DNA of 64,000 bases from Lutjanus erythropterus (GCA_020091685.1 CM034592.1:37478705-37542704), one strand, 5' to 3'; positions 36,740 through 49,996 are shown, counted from the first letter of the stretch. Made by a program: numbers and translations. The notes: a model not told the origin generated them from the sequence alone.

Positions 36740-37530
36740 AATTGTGTTCTACCAATTAGATTTCACTGTTAGTCTGATGGTACTATGGTTACACTTATTT
36801 ACTGAGTTGGCAGCCAGAGCGGAGTGACATAAAGTCATTTCAGCTGCTGTAACAAACTGCTTCATCTTTGTTTCTCTGTCAGACACGCCTCGCACCTCAG
36901 TCACTCAGTGATTTTGGCTTTTTATTGCTAACGAGACCTGAAACAAGACTTTGCCTGCCTTCCATCTTCAAATTCAAAGTTTCTGAATAAATGACTACCA
37001 TGTCATGATTGCTTACAGCTGGTTTTCTCAGTTCAAGACTTAAAACTTTAATTACTTCATTTTCCTGAAATGTTGTAGGACAAAACAAATGGAACATTTA
37101 GTTTAAGAAACCCAAGCTTCTGAAATAATTTAATTGGCATGATGACTAAGCCTGAGAAATGTGTAAATGCTTAGTCTTAATGAAACTACATTTCCAGGAA
37201 ATTGCTCGGGAAAAGAAACCCACATTTTGTGTTTGTATAGTTTAAATAAACTATGTTTTTATGCTCGGTGGCTTGACTGACTAATACTGGCATTCACAAG
37301 CCTTTTCAGGTCAAAAACCCCAATAATGCACATTAGACCATGGACCCCAGCTTGAGAGGATTTTGTCTGAGGGAAGCCCCCTAATTTTTAAAAAATATTT
37401 TTAGGTGACCCTGTTTGTCCTCAGATCCCAGATTGAAAACAAGTGGTCTGTACTAATAGACTGACTGACTAACAGCCTAACTGACTAACAGCCTGACTGG
37501 GCAACCGCTCAAACAAACAAACAAACAGAC

Positions 37531-37730
37531 CTCAGTAATGCGTGGGTTGGTACACTTGACATTCCTGGCAGAAAGGTTCAGCCAACGGCTAGCGTAGGGA
37601 GAGATGGGAGGACAGTGCTGCTTCATGGTGCATCGGCCCTCGCCGCTACACCAGCCACACTGGAACTTCCTCTCCGCCCGCAGACACATGCCACAGCTGT
37701 CCCGCTGGGCGCTGCATTTGTAGAGGTGCA
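37531..37730 (-). CDS. plxna2: plxna2 exon: PSI domain 3
   Basis: Encodes residues 297-363. [20 protein letters not shown], then [18 protein letters not shown], is the third PSI domain. The end [11 protein letters not shown] leads into IPT3. The acceptor is cccgcag, phase 1. The donor GAG|gtctgt is non-consensus but is followed by an in-phase acceptor. Confidence 0.96.
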
Positions 37731-40350
37731 CTGCGGGATGACAGAGAGGATATCTGGTTAGTTAAAAGTTCACATGCCAGTACTAAAGTGTTTGAAGCCA
37801 AAAAGACACAATATCACTGCTTTTAATGGGTTAAACACTGCCTTTCATTTCACGCAACTGTTTGCTATGTAAAGATACGAGTATAGTGAAGTAATGGCAT
37901 CCTGGGCAGAGAATGAAGTCACACTCCCTCTGTTGTTATTCAAGCTTCTCTGTTTATCTGAGACGGCCACACGTGCATATTGGTGCGTGTGCATGTTCAT
38001 GCATGCGAATCTTTCTGTCTTTCCTGTGTCCATTTTCCCCATGGTGGCTGGTGATTAACAACAACATACAACTCAGCAATGCTCTAAAATATGTTTATGA
38101 AAACATTTTAAGAGTGAAGTAGGTGATGCAGTAACAGAAGAAGAAGTTTGATTTGACTTTCAGGAGCCTCCGTTGGAAACCAGAGCTGAAATGGCCGCTG
38201 CCTGGTTACAGTCTTTCTCATATTACAGCTAAACAGTGCGCAGTGTTTACATCCTGCGCTGTCACGCAAGATGTAAATATTTGAAAAACTAAAAACCAGT
38301 GTCACTGTTTAAAAATTATGACACGATTGCTCATTGTAATCCACAGACCTTGTCTTAAGCAGTTTCATGTCGGACCTACTTTCTTTCTAGTAGAACGAGA
38401 GTAGATTCTACTGCAGAAATAAAGTAGTTTCTACATGAAGCTGCTCACAATGAGATCTTTGCATTAACTTGAGTTACCAGGTCATGATTTCTGGAGAGAG
38501 ATGTTGCTGTTGAGTTTTGAAATGTATTTTTTGACACTTTGAGTGCCATTTAGTACCATTATATTAAAGAGAGGGCAGGCATCTCTATGGCCAATTTCCC
38601 CAAAACTCTGACACCTAATAAATCCAGATGGATAAATAACACTACAGGCTGAGGAGAAAATATGTATTTTTGATTTTGGGGTGAACGGTCCCTTTACGTT
38701 ATTGTGTAACTTAACTTGACCACAAGCAGTATCTATAATAACCACGCCTCTTACAATGATACACAATCGATCAGCTAAAATGTAGATAAAATTTAGCTTT
38801 AAGCTCATATCATCACCATGTTCTTAAGAAATTAAATATGTTAACTTTTGATCTTTTGATCATCATTGATTTATTCAATTTGTTCATCTTAAACTGACCT
38901 ATAAATGCCTACATTACATCAGGCTCCTTTGTTGCTCAGTGACCCTGTGGTTCCACTCTGGTGCCCTTGATATAAATCATCATTTGGACAGAACAGCCTT
39001 TTCTGTTCTGAGAACAACATGTGCAATTCCTTCCCTGTGTAACTCAAACTGCATCCTGACTTGGATCATTTTAAATCATTTTCAAACGGAAACAGTTTTT
39101 GAAGATGAATCAGTTAAGTAGCCGCAAATAATCTGGTTCTGCTTATATTTTGGTGCTTTATTGTGTTATACTTTGTGCCTTGTATTTGTTGTTCTGTTTG
39201 TATTATCTATCTATCTATATCCGTCCATCAGGAAACTCTGTAATTAAATTGCGGACAGTTGAAGCTGAGCAGCCGGAAGACATCAGAGGGGAAACTAGAA
39301 AATATTTTGTCCATAAAATATAATCCAGTTTCAATCAAATCAGTGAATAAAGTTAGAAAGCTGTGCTTTTGTACAGCGAGGCCCGACCGCAGAAACACTG
39401 CAGTCTGCCCCAGTGAATGGATGTATTCTCCTCTCATGCTCCGGCAGTGTCATGGAGCGAAAGTTTAGTAATGCCCTCGAGTGCAGGATAAGTCATGAAC
39501 AGATGTTCATCATTTTCCAGGAAAAGATAAACTCTGAGAATATTAAAATGTCCGAAAATATCTACAAAACAACTTTTTGTTGTTGCTGGGACAGATACTG
39601 GTGTACAGTGCAGTACATGTGTGATAAAAACACTTAATTATTGATTTTGACTTCATGGGCTCTTTAAATAAAGGAAAGCAAATGTCAGACATAAAAATGT
39701 TCTGTAAAAACACAACAAAAATTGGACCAGCAGGGAGTGCTGTTACAATTCAATGAACCGCTCAAATATAATCAAATTGATCAACCAATCAGAACCAATT
39801 TTTAAACAGGAGGCATTGACAGTCGACTCCAAAATAACCGGCCACAACCATGCACTTCAATAAAATTCACAAGAAGCCTGTTTGTTTATATTCCTTCTTA
39901 TTGAGAAAAAAAATGCTGAGGTAAATCCAATAAACCTTTCTTTGAAGTCTGTCTCTCACATCCTCTCTCCTATAAGTCGCCTATATTTATATCCATATAA
40001 AGTAACTTACATAAGTAGTGACAAGGCCTGTTAAAATTCATGGCCATGTACATCCTTTGCTACGGGGATGTTTTTAATGTACAACCCCACAGTGACACCT
40101 TTTTCTTGCATGATGACGGAGAGGAAAACGAGAGCAGCCGTGAGAGCCAAACTGAGCAAATATGAAGATTCACCCTTCATCCCTGCGGGCACACAAGTGA
40201 TTGGGTGCTTTTTGATAACATTCCCTGCTATTGTGAACTTTCTCTCAGGGCCCTTTGGAAGCCTTGAAGTGATCTCTATGACCCATCTATCCCCTGTGGA
40301 TTGAGTGCTTTACACTTCTCTGGCCTGGCAGTGATGGATGGCAGAGGCAC
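37731..40350. other. plxna2 intron
   Basis: 2,620 bases. A second, partial copy of the 36.4-kb MITE lies at about 38500-38697. A short TATC run is near 39207. No coding signal. Confidence 0.65.
38500..38697. mobile_element. Partial MITE copy related to 36.4 kb
   Basis: The right half matches: GATAAATAACACTACAGG, then TGTATTTTTGATTTTGGGG, ending in a CCCTTTA terminus. The left end is not identifiable. Confidence 0.6.
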
Positions 40351-40447
40351 CTTTAATCTTCTCAGGATTGTCGATGATGAAATTGCCGTTCCATACGATG
40401 GAGAGGTCCACTGCCAGGTCACTGATCTTCACACCCTCGTACATGTA
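40351..40447 (-). CDS. plxna2: plxna2 exon: end of IPT2
   Basis: Encodes residues 265-296 plus one base of Val297. YMYEGVKISDLAVDL and VWNGNFIIDNPEKIK are the last strands of IPT2 leading into PSI3. The acceptor is ttttcag, preceded by a long CT-rich tract on the coding strand. The donor AAAG|gtgcct departs clearly from the consensus, but the phase fits the next exon and the protein matches the family. Confidence 0.93.
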
Positions 40448-42815
40448 CTGAAAAGCAGAAACAGAGAGTGAGGGAGCGCGCAGTAAGTGGATCCTGAGAG
40501 AGAGGGAAAGTCAAAGAGAGGCAGAGGATAGAGTAAAGAGAAAAAAAAAGACACAAAGAAAGACAGAGTGGGGGAAAATGAGAGGATGAAAGGGCAGCAG
40601 GGAGACGAGGCTTTTAACCATCTGTCATTTCTGCCATGGTTGTCTGCTCCTCTCCTCTTTGACATGTGGGGACGCAAACCCTGGCTGGGGTGGCCGATCA
40701 TCCACATCTGAGGAAAATGGCCTTTTCATTCATTGTCACAGAGTAGCAAGGTATGCTTCGCATTGAAATTTAGCCTGTGATTTGCATTCTGCAACAGAAA
40801 CTGCCCAAAATCTCCCCTGTATTCATCCCAGGCTTGTCACTGTCTATTGCGAACATCACATTTACGCTTTGTGAACACCTAGATGTTAGTCGAACAATAT
40901 CCAGTTTACGAAACAAGGTCATATTAAAGTCGTGGGTTCCATCCTTTCATTTCATTTGCTTTCTCTTGCCTTGCTTTGATTTGCTCTCCTAGACTCACAA
41001 GTCAGTCTTTAAACGCTTTGCTCAATAGCCCCTTTTAGAGCTGATGTAATGATTGCGTCACGTTGTTCGCTGAAGGCAAAACAAAGGAAAAACACGAATC
41101 ACCTCAAAGTTGTAGGCCACATAACCAAGCGAAACTGTAATCTTGCTGTGTTGTTGCGTGCCAGAACTGAAGTGATAGTGGCTCAAAATCTAAAAAACTA
41201 AAAACAAAACTAAAAAGATTTTGTGCATATCAACTGTGACTGCCAGTCAGCTATCGTTACATGAACTATTATCAAGTGCGGTAAGATGAAAGATGGTAGA
41301 TGTGTGCAAGCCACAACAAAATTAGCAAAAAAATTTCAGCATTCATTGTTAAAACTGTGTGGAAACAAAGAGTTTTAAAAAAATCTCCACTGCAGAGCCA
41401 ATCCAAAGTCTTTGGCTCTTCATACGGGGGTGGTGACATGTATAGGCCGTGTGCTTACCACTGTAGAGGAAGCGGGACAGCAGTGTTTCTGGTAAGGTGT
41501 GTCCTTAAAAACATGTAAGGGGCGTAGATCAAGCAGCTACTTCCCCGATTGTTTGGTATCACTAGACTATTCCTCTCCTTTCCATTCCCAGACTCACAAG
41601 TCTGTAATCGTTTTGATCACTAGAGTCCGAGTACAATCTCTCAGCTTTCGTTTTTTAAAAGTGGACAGAAAAAATACGAGTTTTAAACAAATTTGCTTGC
41701 AGAACTAAAGTCCAATTCCAAAGTCTTTAAGGCGGCCCTTCATTTAAGGGTAGTGACATGCAGAAGTCGTGAGGAGAATGGGAGGAGAGGATCCTTTCCA
41801 ATGAGACATGTCCTTAAAAACTGTAAGGTTTGTTAGTGGCTGTACTCACCGCTGTTCAAGCAACTACCTTGCATGAACGATCAATAGGCAGTCAAATCTC
41901 TCAGAGTTGCAGTGAGACACAAAACAGCTCAAACTCCATTTGGGAGCCGTGCCGTGCCGTTTGGCCTAGGGGATTGTTGCAACATGGACCTTTTTTCTTG
42001 TAACACTATAGTCAAGGTCGCACTGCTACTAATTGTACTGTAGCTGCCATTAGCTAGTTAGCTCAGGGAGAAGTTCTATTAGACTGGGACACAGCGTCCG
42101 GGACCAATGTAGGCCCATGTGACAACTGGGAATACAAGTACTGCAGCAATTTAACGTTACAGTGGTTCCTACCACGACTCTGACTCCGGAGTCGGTGAAG
42201 ACACGGCAGGTTGATGCAGGGACAGGAGGTGTGAAGCAATTTAGGAGTTTGTTAACTTAGTGAGGTAATTTCTGAGTGTACATCATCCAACATGTCAGTA
42301 AGTCCTCGAGTATTTGTTTTTGTGAAGTTGGAGGTTATTTGTTCCTGTGTTTTGAAATAAATGTTCAGGCTCCTTGCTGGTCGTTCCACAATATTCAGAG
42401 TCATTACTGCTTTTGTTAATCTAACGGGAGAATAACTTTGTGACCCAAAAATATATAGTTAAATAATTAAATTAATATCATAAACATGCAACTTGTCAAC
42501 TAATGGCTTGAACTAGCGAATACTGGGCACTTTAGTCGACACAGCACTAGGGATCTCAGACTCTCTGGTATTACAAAACTATTCCTCTCCTTTGCTTCCG
42601 TCCTTCCTTCCCTGTTACTCTCCTCCTTTCTCTCACTTGCGTTGCACTTTTCCCCATCACTCTCACTTTCCCTTTCCTCTACTTTCTGCTCAGTATGCTC
42701 AGCACCTCAGGCGGTATTCACTCATGTACCCTATGTACCTTGCCTACACAGCATCCAAGCTGTGTGCCTCATTTGACAGCTGCGAGACTCCCACTGGGAG
42801 GGTTTGAGGTCATAC
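40448..42815. other. plxna2 intron with local duplication
   Basis: 2,368 bases. A purine-rich tract adjoins the acceptor (40455-40590). Two diverged direct copies of a 150-180 base segment lie at 41390-41530 and 41700-41880. No coding signal. Confidence 0.65.
41390..41880. repeat. Diverged direct duplication
   Basis: Copies at about 41390-41530 and 41700-41880 share AATCCAAAGTCTTTGG / AATTCCAAAGTCTTTA, GGTAGTGACATG and GTCCTTAAAAAC.TGTAAGG. Confidence 0.65.
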
Positions 42816-43016
42816 CGAGCTGTTCTGGCACTGCACGCTGGTGCTGTTGAAGCGCAGCGCTGTGACACGGTGGCTGACACCCTGCACGTGCACCACGCAC
42901 TCGTAGCCCCGCTGGCCTGACTGCGGCTGGGGAAGGTTTCGGGCCCTCAGGGTGATGGGTCGGACCTCGCCGGCCGGGATGAGAATTTCCCCAGAGTGAA
43001 GGAGCTGAGGGCAGTC
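42816..43016 (-). CDS. plxna2: plxna2 exon: IPT2
   Basis: Encodes residues 198-264, exactly 67 codons in phase 0 at both ends. [23 protein letters not shown], split here by no intron, is the A-B strand region of IPT2. [10 protein letters not shown] and SVQCQNSS follow, with glycosylation sites NST and NSS. The acceptor is ttttcacag and the donor TCG|gtatga is weak. Confidence 0.95.
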
Positions 43017-43559
43017 CTGTGAAAACAACACACAAACACACATAGCTGTACCTCTTGCAGTCATAAAACATATAGTTTTTATCATGCTGTTCATGGTGCA
43101 ATCCCTTAATTTTACTCATGCAAAATACATAAGTAGTATTTTCATTACAGTATGTAGGAATCTATCTGTCTAGTATCTATTTGTCTATCCATGTATCCTT
43201 CTGTTTATGTCTATGTCTCTGTAATCTGTGTTAATACATGTGAATGTTATATAAACATGGAGGAATTATGTAGCACTGGGATTAATGGGGCAAGTAAATC
43301 GTTAATCCAAATGTAATTTGCATTCATGTGCTACATGTCAGACTTTCCACTACAGTAAACTTTATGTAAGACAGTGAGACTCCTCTGTTGTGAACGTTTA
43401 CTGTATACTACCATTTTAGATTATATCAGACTTTTTGTCAATGTGTTTATCAAATCTTCGGTTGTATAGTAACAATAACTCTTTTGCAGCATTGTAAGCT
43501 TCTTAACGGACTATTCAGTAATTTTCAGCCAGCTTTGCAGTGTGGCTCCACTGATGGCA

Positions 43560-44150
43560 ATGACAGTTGGTCAGTTCATCACTTTGGTCCAGACTGAAGT
43601 ATCTCAACAACTTTTGGATGGTTTGCCGTGAAATCTGGTAGATTTTCATTGTCCCTAGATAATGAATACTAATGACTTTGGTAATGTCCTCACTTTTCCT
43701 TTTAATGCCACGTTGAGGTTTATTAAGACATTTCAACAGCTATTGGAAAGATCGTCATGAAATTTGGTACAGACATTTATGTCTCTCAGGACAACTTCTA
43801 GTGATCCTCTTCACTTTTCATCTAGTGCCATCATGAGGTCAAAATGCCAGTTTGTCCAGAACTTGGTTTATGGTTACTTCTTACGCAACTAATGGCATTC
43901 ATCAGTCTCAGCTGTGCTTTGTTATTAGTGCTTCTCAGCAACTGTTAGCCTGCTAACATGCAAAACCCTGTGTCCTCAACAGTTCTTTCTAATGACTTTG
44001 TTAATGTCCCAACTTTTCCTTTTCATTCGATCATGAGCTTTAATGAAATGTCTCAACAACTACTGGACAGATTGTCATGAAATCTGCTATGGACATTCAT
44101 CTCTCTCTTTTGGTGATCCTATTACTTTTCATCTAGCTACATGAGTTTGT
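43560..44150 (+). repeat. Dispersed repeat with internal duplicates
   Basis: Contains repeated pieces of the text TCTCAACAACT..TGGA..G, TT..CATGAAATCTG and AATGACTTTG.TAATGTCC. The same family occurs at 54630-54770 and 55200-55310. Confidence 0.65.
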
Positions 44151-45002
44151 ATGAGTAATGTGTACGTTCTTTTGTTTGGTTTTGTTCTTGAAAATACACA
44201 TGAATCCAGCTTATTATTAGCGACGATAACTCAGCCTGTTCATAATAAAAACCCAAACATTTAATTTAAACAACATTCACAAAAGGCTACCTACATAATG
44301 ACAAACTAGTTAGCTAACTTTTGTATACTTGAAGAATATTGGCCAGTTAGCTGTATCATTATCCCAAGTGTCAGACACTCTTTTGAGCCACATGGATCAT
44401 TTGGTAACTTCAGAAGCAAGAGACACACTGTCCACCTTTGAAACCACTGGCGAAAGTGCAGAAGGTGAGGCTCATGCAGCTAACATTAGCCATGCTATTA
44501 CTGCTGCTGACTTAACAGCTTTGGATAAATGCAAATGAGAGAAGTTCTGAAATATTCAGCGCATTATATGTAGTAGGGGTCCCTGCTCTGTTTTTCTATC
44601 AGCCAAGGGATCCCTGGCCTAAAAAACATTGAGAACCTGTGCAGTAAACTAAGATGTTGATTATGTTGAACAGAAAACCTCAGCAGGTTAGTGATGTTAT
44701 TGTGAGCTTGCTGGTGTTAGCATTTATTTCTCAAGCACCGTTGTGCCTAAATACAATCTACAGAGATGTTAGCATGGCTGTCGACTCTTGCAGGGTGTGC
44801 AGACACACAGAATTAGGTGAGGACATTGGTGTGTGATGCACTGCTAGTTGGGCCAGGCAATTAGACTATTAAAAATGTTGCTGAAAACATTTAACAAAAG
44901 GCAATTCAGTGACAGGATCTTGACTCATATTTGATCAGCACTGCCTAGTTTGACAGTTTGATCTGAGTTTCGTGAGCATGGTGCATTGTGCTGGAGGGAC
45001 TC

Positions 45003-45041
45003 ATTTGCATAAAGTTGAGGTTGAGTCGTGATTATGCAAAT
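45003..45041. promoter_or_regulatory. Inverted pair of octamer (POU-factor) motifs
   Basis: ATTTGCATAA (45003-45012) and its exact reverse complement TTATGCAAAT (45032-45041) are separated by 19 bases. Each contains the octamer ATGCAAAT bound by POU-domain proteins. Regulatory function is inference only. Confidence 0.3.
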
Positions 45042-45310
45042 TCAGATACGTCGACTTGTCCATCAACTGATGTGCCTTATCCATCATGGATCTGCTGCTC
45101 TCCACAGACGATGAATAGGATCCAACAACTTGACATCCATCAACAGATCCGGTGCGTCTGCGCTCTTAGCCTGGTTTATTCTTGGGGCTATATTTTCACA
45201 TTTAAATCATGGATTGTGCCTTCAAGGTAAAACTGTCACATAGGAACAGATTAATTGTGCTTTTGAAAGCTACACTTTAATCAGCTAATGAAATTGTAAC
45301 TTTACAATAC

Positions 45311-45425
45311 CTCTGAGGCGTTAACTCTGCCTTCCTGGAAAGAACAGCTGCTGGGGTCGTGAGTGCACAGGTTGCGGTATTTACACCAGTGGCAGCGAAA
45401 CGTGCTGTTTACACAGGACAGACAC
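45311..45425 (-). CDS. plxna2: plxna2 exon: PSI domain 2
   Basis: Encodes residues 159-197, essentially one PSI domain. The cysteines follow the pattern CLSC...[15 protein letters not shown]...CSFQEGR. It carries a predicted glycosylation site (NST). The acceptor is cctgcag and the donor GAG|gtattg is weak, phase 0. The motif [14 protein letters not shown] is almost invariant among vertebrate plexin-A proteins. Confidence 0.96.
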
Positions 45426-45886
45426 CTGCAGGACGAAATGAACACATGACAACATACTGCAACATTTTCATCATACCTGCTGTGTGCTGAGCTGCTCTGC
45501 ATTCACTCAGTATGTTAAAAAACAAAAAAATGAATCCCTCTATATTTCCTACCCATCATCTACATCTTCCTTTCCTGGGAGAAGAAGAGGATTTGAAAAA
45601 AGGGGAGATTGATAAAGGATTATGGCTTTCTGCTGAATATATCTTGTCATTGTGTTTCATGGAAAGATCAGATGTCCCCGGTTTTCTATGCAGAAACAGC
45701 ATGAATGATGGTCTTTTTGTTGTGGGTGACAATAAATGACTTTAAGCACGAGGTCTTGGCAGGAGAGTAACTATTCAAGTGTCCCTGTCACTTCAAGCTC
45801 TCTAAAGCAGCTGGTACAGTGATGTATGAAAAGATGTAGAATATGTAACAAAGACAAGAACACTCTATGTGCATGTTGATACACAC

Positions 45887-46392
45887 GCTTAGAAATAAAG
45901 ATACAAACAAGAATCATTCAGGGTTCTGCGGCTCATCCCCCATAGCAGAACCCTTTTTGGTTCCTGGTAGAACCTTTTCTAAAGATGTCATTTGGAAATC
46001 TTTAAGAGAGTTCTACTCAGAACCCAACATAAAGGGTTATACCTAGAACCATTTGTGACAGGTTTCACCCAGGCGATTCTACTGAGAACCTTTTTCATGT
46101 TCAGTGGGTTTTATCTAGAACCCACCCAGGCATTTCTCCTGAGAACCACTTTATATTTCGGGATATAAAAAAAAAAAATCTTTGCCAAACCCCTCTTCAA
46201 GGATTTCAATGATCTCTGAAGAAGTCTTTCTTCTAAAAAGGGTTCTTGGGTGAAAAGTGATGTCAATGGAACCCTTCATCTTGACAGAAAGAATGCTTGA
46301 CAAATCCTTTCTTCAAAAAAGGGTTCTCCAGAAGTAAATGGTAAATTCAGCCCCTCAGGAAGAACCCCTTTGGAACCCTTATTTCTGTACAG
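45887..46392. mobile_element. GGTTCT-rich element, related copy
   Basis: Diverged terminal repeats: GCTTAGAAATAAAGAT on the left and ACCCTTATTTCTGTAC on the right. The interior is full of GAACCC / GGTTCT repeats with ATATAAA, as in the 57-kb element. Confidence 0.75.
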
Positions 46393-48689
46393 CAGCCTGA
46401 GCTTTTCATTCCATAATTTATTGAGTTCTTTTTTTTCGTAATGTTGCTTCATATTTCAGGTTTTTGACTGTAATGAAAACTACATTTTTAAAGTCACCTG
46501 TCCTGTTCATGGATCGTAGACAAACTCAAGAATGAAAGTGACATCTGAATATTTGACGGGCAGAATTACACAACATCTCTGGCTCTGATTCAGTCAACTG
46601 CTGCCAGCGGTCAGTTGTGGATTAAACTTGTGCTGAAGTAACCCCATTAGACTGGATTTAATCACATTTCGTTCAACAAACAGGGCTGTGATTGAACTGC
46701 GGGTGGATAACTGAGAGGTAAAGAGATGAGAGCACATAGGTGGGTGATGCACAGCTGTCGATATACCAAACAGAGCAATTGGAGAGCTGAAAATTGAACG
46801 TGTCATATTTTCCTGCAGGGGGTATGTAGACTTTGCTGTGTATAATAGAGCTGTACCACTGTGCAGAAAACAGATCCGTGCAGTATCTGAGTCTGCTCTT
46901 GTGAATTTGACCATGCAATAAGATCAAACCATGAGGAAACTATAAAACCTCCAGCAGCCCTCCAATACTGCAGCTACAAATGCCAATAAATGTAGTGCAG
47001 CACCATTAAATTTTGATATTAATTAGCTGCCCAGGGCCAGTATGGACATAAAAACGTACGTGCTTGTGTGTATGTGTGTGTGAAAGAAATTTTGGGGGTT
47101 GGGTATTAATAGAACAGACTGGCAGGGAGCTGCAAACACTGGATAATTAATTATGGAGGGTGATGTGATGCTGAGGTGATGGTGGTAGTGGGGGAGGTGG
47201 AGGAAGAGGTTAGGAGTGTGTTTGGTCTGAAATATTAATCACAGGAGTTCGCAGGGTCACTCCGCAGCTAATGGAGGCCGTATTGGTGTGGGGCGGATGT
47301 GATGAGCTTCCGACTGTTTCTCTCTAATGGCTTAATATGGTTATATTGGGGCATTCATGTCGCAGTCAAAGAGCATTTTGAATACGTGGCATGTGTATCC
47401 ACTGTGAGCTAATTTCCTGGGTTTGGCAGTGAATACACCATCGATCAAATGTTCCCTCCCAGAGTGAACTGTATATATATCCCTGGATCCAGTTTTTGTG
47501 TGGTCGTGGTCCAGTATAATTCATGGCACAGTTAAGGGTTAGTTAAGAGTGCATGTCAGTTCAATTCATAACACCTCAAAAAAGAAAGGAAATATTCATT
47601 TTGCCTCACTCAGCTCTTACTGTGCCATTCACAGAAAGTGAATAAAAAAAGTAAAAAAAAAAAAAAAGGCAAACTAGGCAGGATTTTCTGAAAAAAAAAC
47701 AAGACAAAAGAAAAAATCTCTCTCAGTCCTCCCTTTTGACCCACTAGCAAAGTGTGGCATAGAGATAAAATAGTACAAAAATGTATCCATCACAGTTATA
47801 GTTATCAAAACTCACAGTTATCAGTATTATCACAGTTTTGTTAAAATATGGCTACAGATACACACACTGAAATCATTGCAAGTTTTATATCAAAAACCTC
47901 CTAACTACTGGCCTTTATATCCTTTACAATGTCAATGTGCCTCATACAAGAACCATATGAACAGATTTGTTCTTAAGTGGTGCGTACGAGTGATTTAAGA
48001 GAATTTGTGTCATTCACCAATTTTATCGTATTTTGAATTTTCTTGCAGATACAAACACAATTTTTCGCTATTGACTGTATATTTCATTAGTTTTAAGACG
48101 TTATGAGTTTGAAAAATAAATTGCATTGTAAATTTACATATAAAGCCTCTCATTCATTCAATGATCTATGTTTACCTGATGTCAGGTGTACTGGCCGTAT
48201 ATCTGCACATGCAGGTTTATGAAGTCTCTGTTGAGGCGAACATTCTCACTTATTCTATCCTCTGTCTCCATGATGAAAACTTCCCCTTAACCCTCTCCTC
48301 CAACTGCAGTCATCGCTCACCCCTTACTGTGGCGAGTGTTTTTATTTTCTCGTAAGTCATTTTCATATCGAGACGTTTCTTATTTATTTCAGCGACAGTC
48401 TGACTGCCCTGGTAACACAGCATTAACGGCACTCGCTTTTCAGGTTCTTTTCTTTAGCAGGTCTTTTAATTCCACTGCTGACGCTGTTAAAATGACAGAT
48501 TTTCCTTTATGGATCTCTGGAAGTAGAATGTCAAACTCCAAACTCATAAAGTTCTTCTTTCTTCTATTTGATGCTATTTTCGTGAATGAACACTTCCTGA
48601 CATATGGGGCAGGAAGTGTCGCCATATATGGTATTATTGGGGCGGCTCAAATTTGCACAGGTGGATAATTTATATGGTTTTCTGAAGTT

Positions 48690-49100
48690 ACGAACGTTTG
48701 TTGAATCTAACATGCCGTGTTCGTACAAGCCCTTTGTACAAAAAAGAGAAATTTAAGACAAGAATACAAAATGTTCTTGCATCAGGCCCATTGTTTCCAT
48801 TGATACAACCCCCCTGATGCAGTTCTAATCTAAATGTATGGTACAATAACACACAGAGAAGACCATTTCTTGGTGTATCCATCAGTGCATATCATGGCCG
48901 ACAGACGTAACAGATGTAACAAGACAAAACAGACTGGAGAGGAAAACTCTGAAATGTTCTTCAGAGGGCTCCTTTTACTTTTATGCTTTGAGTTTATTTC
49001 AAAGCCTGTCCTTTTTCATTTTAACTTGAGTAAAGAAGTTGAATCAGTACATAATACTGAATACAGAATCCTTTTTTGACACAAGTAATTTGTACTTCTA
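48690..49100. mobile_element. Fragment related to the 50.6-kb element
   Basis: Shares the unit ATTTCTTGGTGTATCCATCA, short GATGTAACAAGACAAAA text and the end TTGAGTAAAGAAGTTGAATC with 50552-51549, in the same orientation. Confidence 0.6.
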
Positions 49101-49996
49101 CTTAAGCAAAGCATGTGTGTGCCTCTGCAAGACTTCACTTAAAGCTGACAAATGCTGCTAATTGGCCTTCATCTTTGCAAGATCCACCTTTGTAGCAGCG
49201 CTTGTAATTGTTATTCAGATAGAAACGCTCTTGTCATAGTTTACTGTTAACGGTAAATACAGTTGACATTAGCATAATGGCTCAAAATCAAAGCTGCCTC
49301 CCTGCCCAGCCAGGAAGCTTATATTGGCCGGGTAAAAAACAGATGAGCATTTAAATAAAGTCCTCTTTAATTTACATTATTTTATCTCCCCTCAAGGCAC
49401 CAGAGCAAGGCTAAAAATCCAAGTCTCATATCTTACAACAAACACAAGTCTCTGGCGGGGCCCCTCAGGACAAAGTCAAGTCAAAAAGTGGGTGTGTGTG
49501 AGTCGAATGCTTATCTATTTAGGGGTCCTTGGGGACTGCTGGCCTACAGCGAAGCATACTCAGCTGCACCAGTAAAGCTGCTCATGAACAATGTGGATTT
49601 AACAGGAAGTTTCAAGGTGTGAATATATATACAGTAGTTCATAAAAACAGCATATATGCTTTGCAAAATTTTAGGGTATTAAAAAAAGATGGATTTTTTT
49701 TAAGACTATCTGACAGAAAATCAGTAGTTATTTGTATTTAAAGCTGTAAGCATTAAGCCCACAAACTGCCAGTTTAAGCAAAGTCGAAACAAACAGGCCA
49801 TGGTAAATGCATCATGTTGATTTAAATGAAACCTGACAGATAAATTGAACTCAGAGGTTATCTAACAGCCCGATCTTAAGTGGAGTTGTGAGCGTCAGTA
49901 CATCATTGCCCTAAATTAAGTTGTGCTCTCCCATCTATTGAACAAATCAAATGTGGGGGTGGGAAGAGGGAGGGGCTCAATAGCAGCAGGACTCAC

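Larger units (their letters stand above)
33489..37530. other. plxna2 intron with interrupted SINE and MITE
   Basis: 4,042 bases. Contains a tRNA-derived SINE in two parts (34770-35160), a GC-richer non-repetitive stretch at 35640-35900 and a MITE at 36421-36739. An AAAC run (37511-37526) lies just inside the donor of the PSI3 exon. Confidence 0.7.
43017..45310. other. plxna2 intron
   Basis: 2,294 bases. Holds repeated segments of a dispersed family (43560-44150) and an inverted pair of octamer motifs (45003-45041) near the downstream exon of the coding order. No coding signal. Confidence 0.65.
45426..49996. other. plxna2 intron (longest)
   Basis: 4,571 bases. Contains a GGTTCT-rich element (45887-46392), a non-repetitive GC-richer stretch at 47150-47350, poly(A) runs at 47643-47700 and a repeat fragment at 48690-49100. 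No coding signal. Confidence 0.65.
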
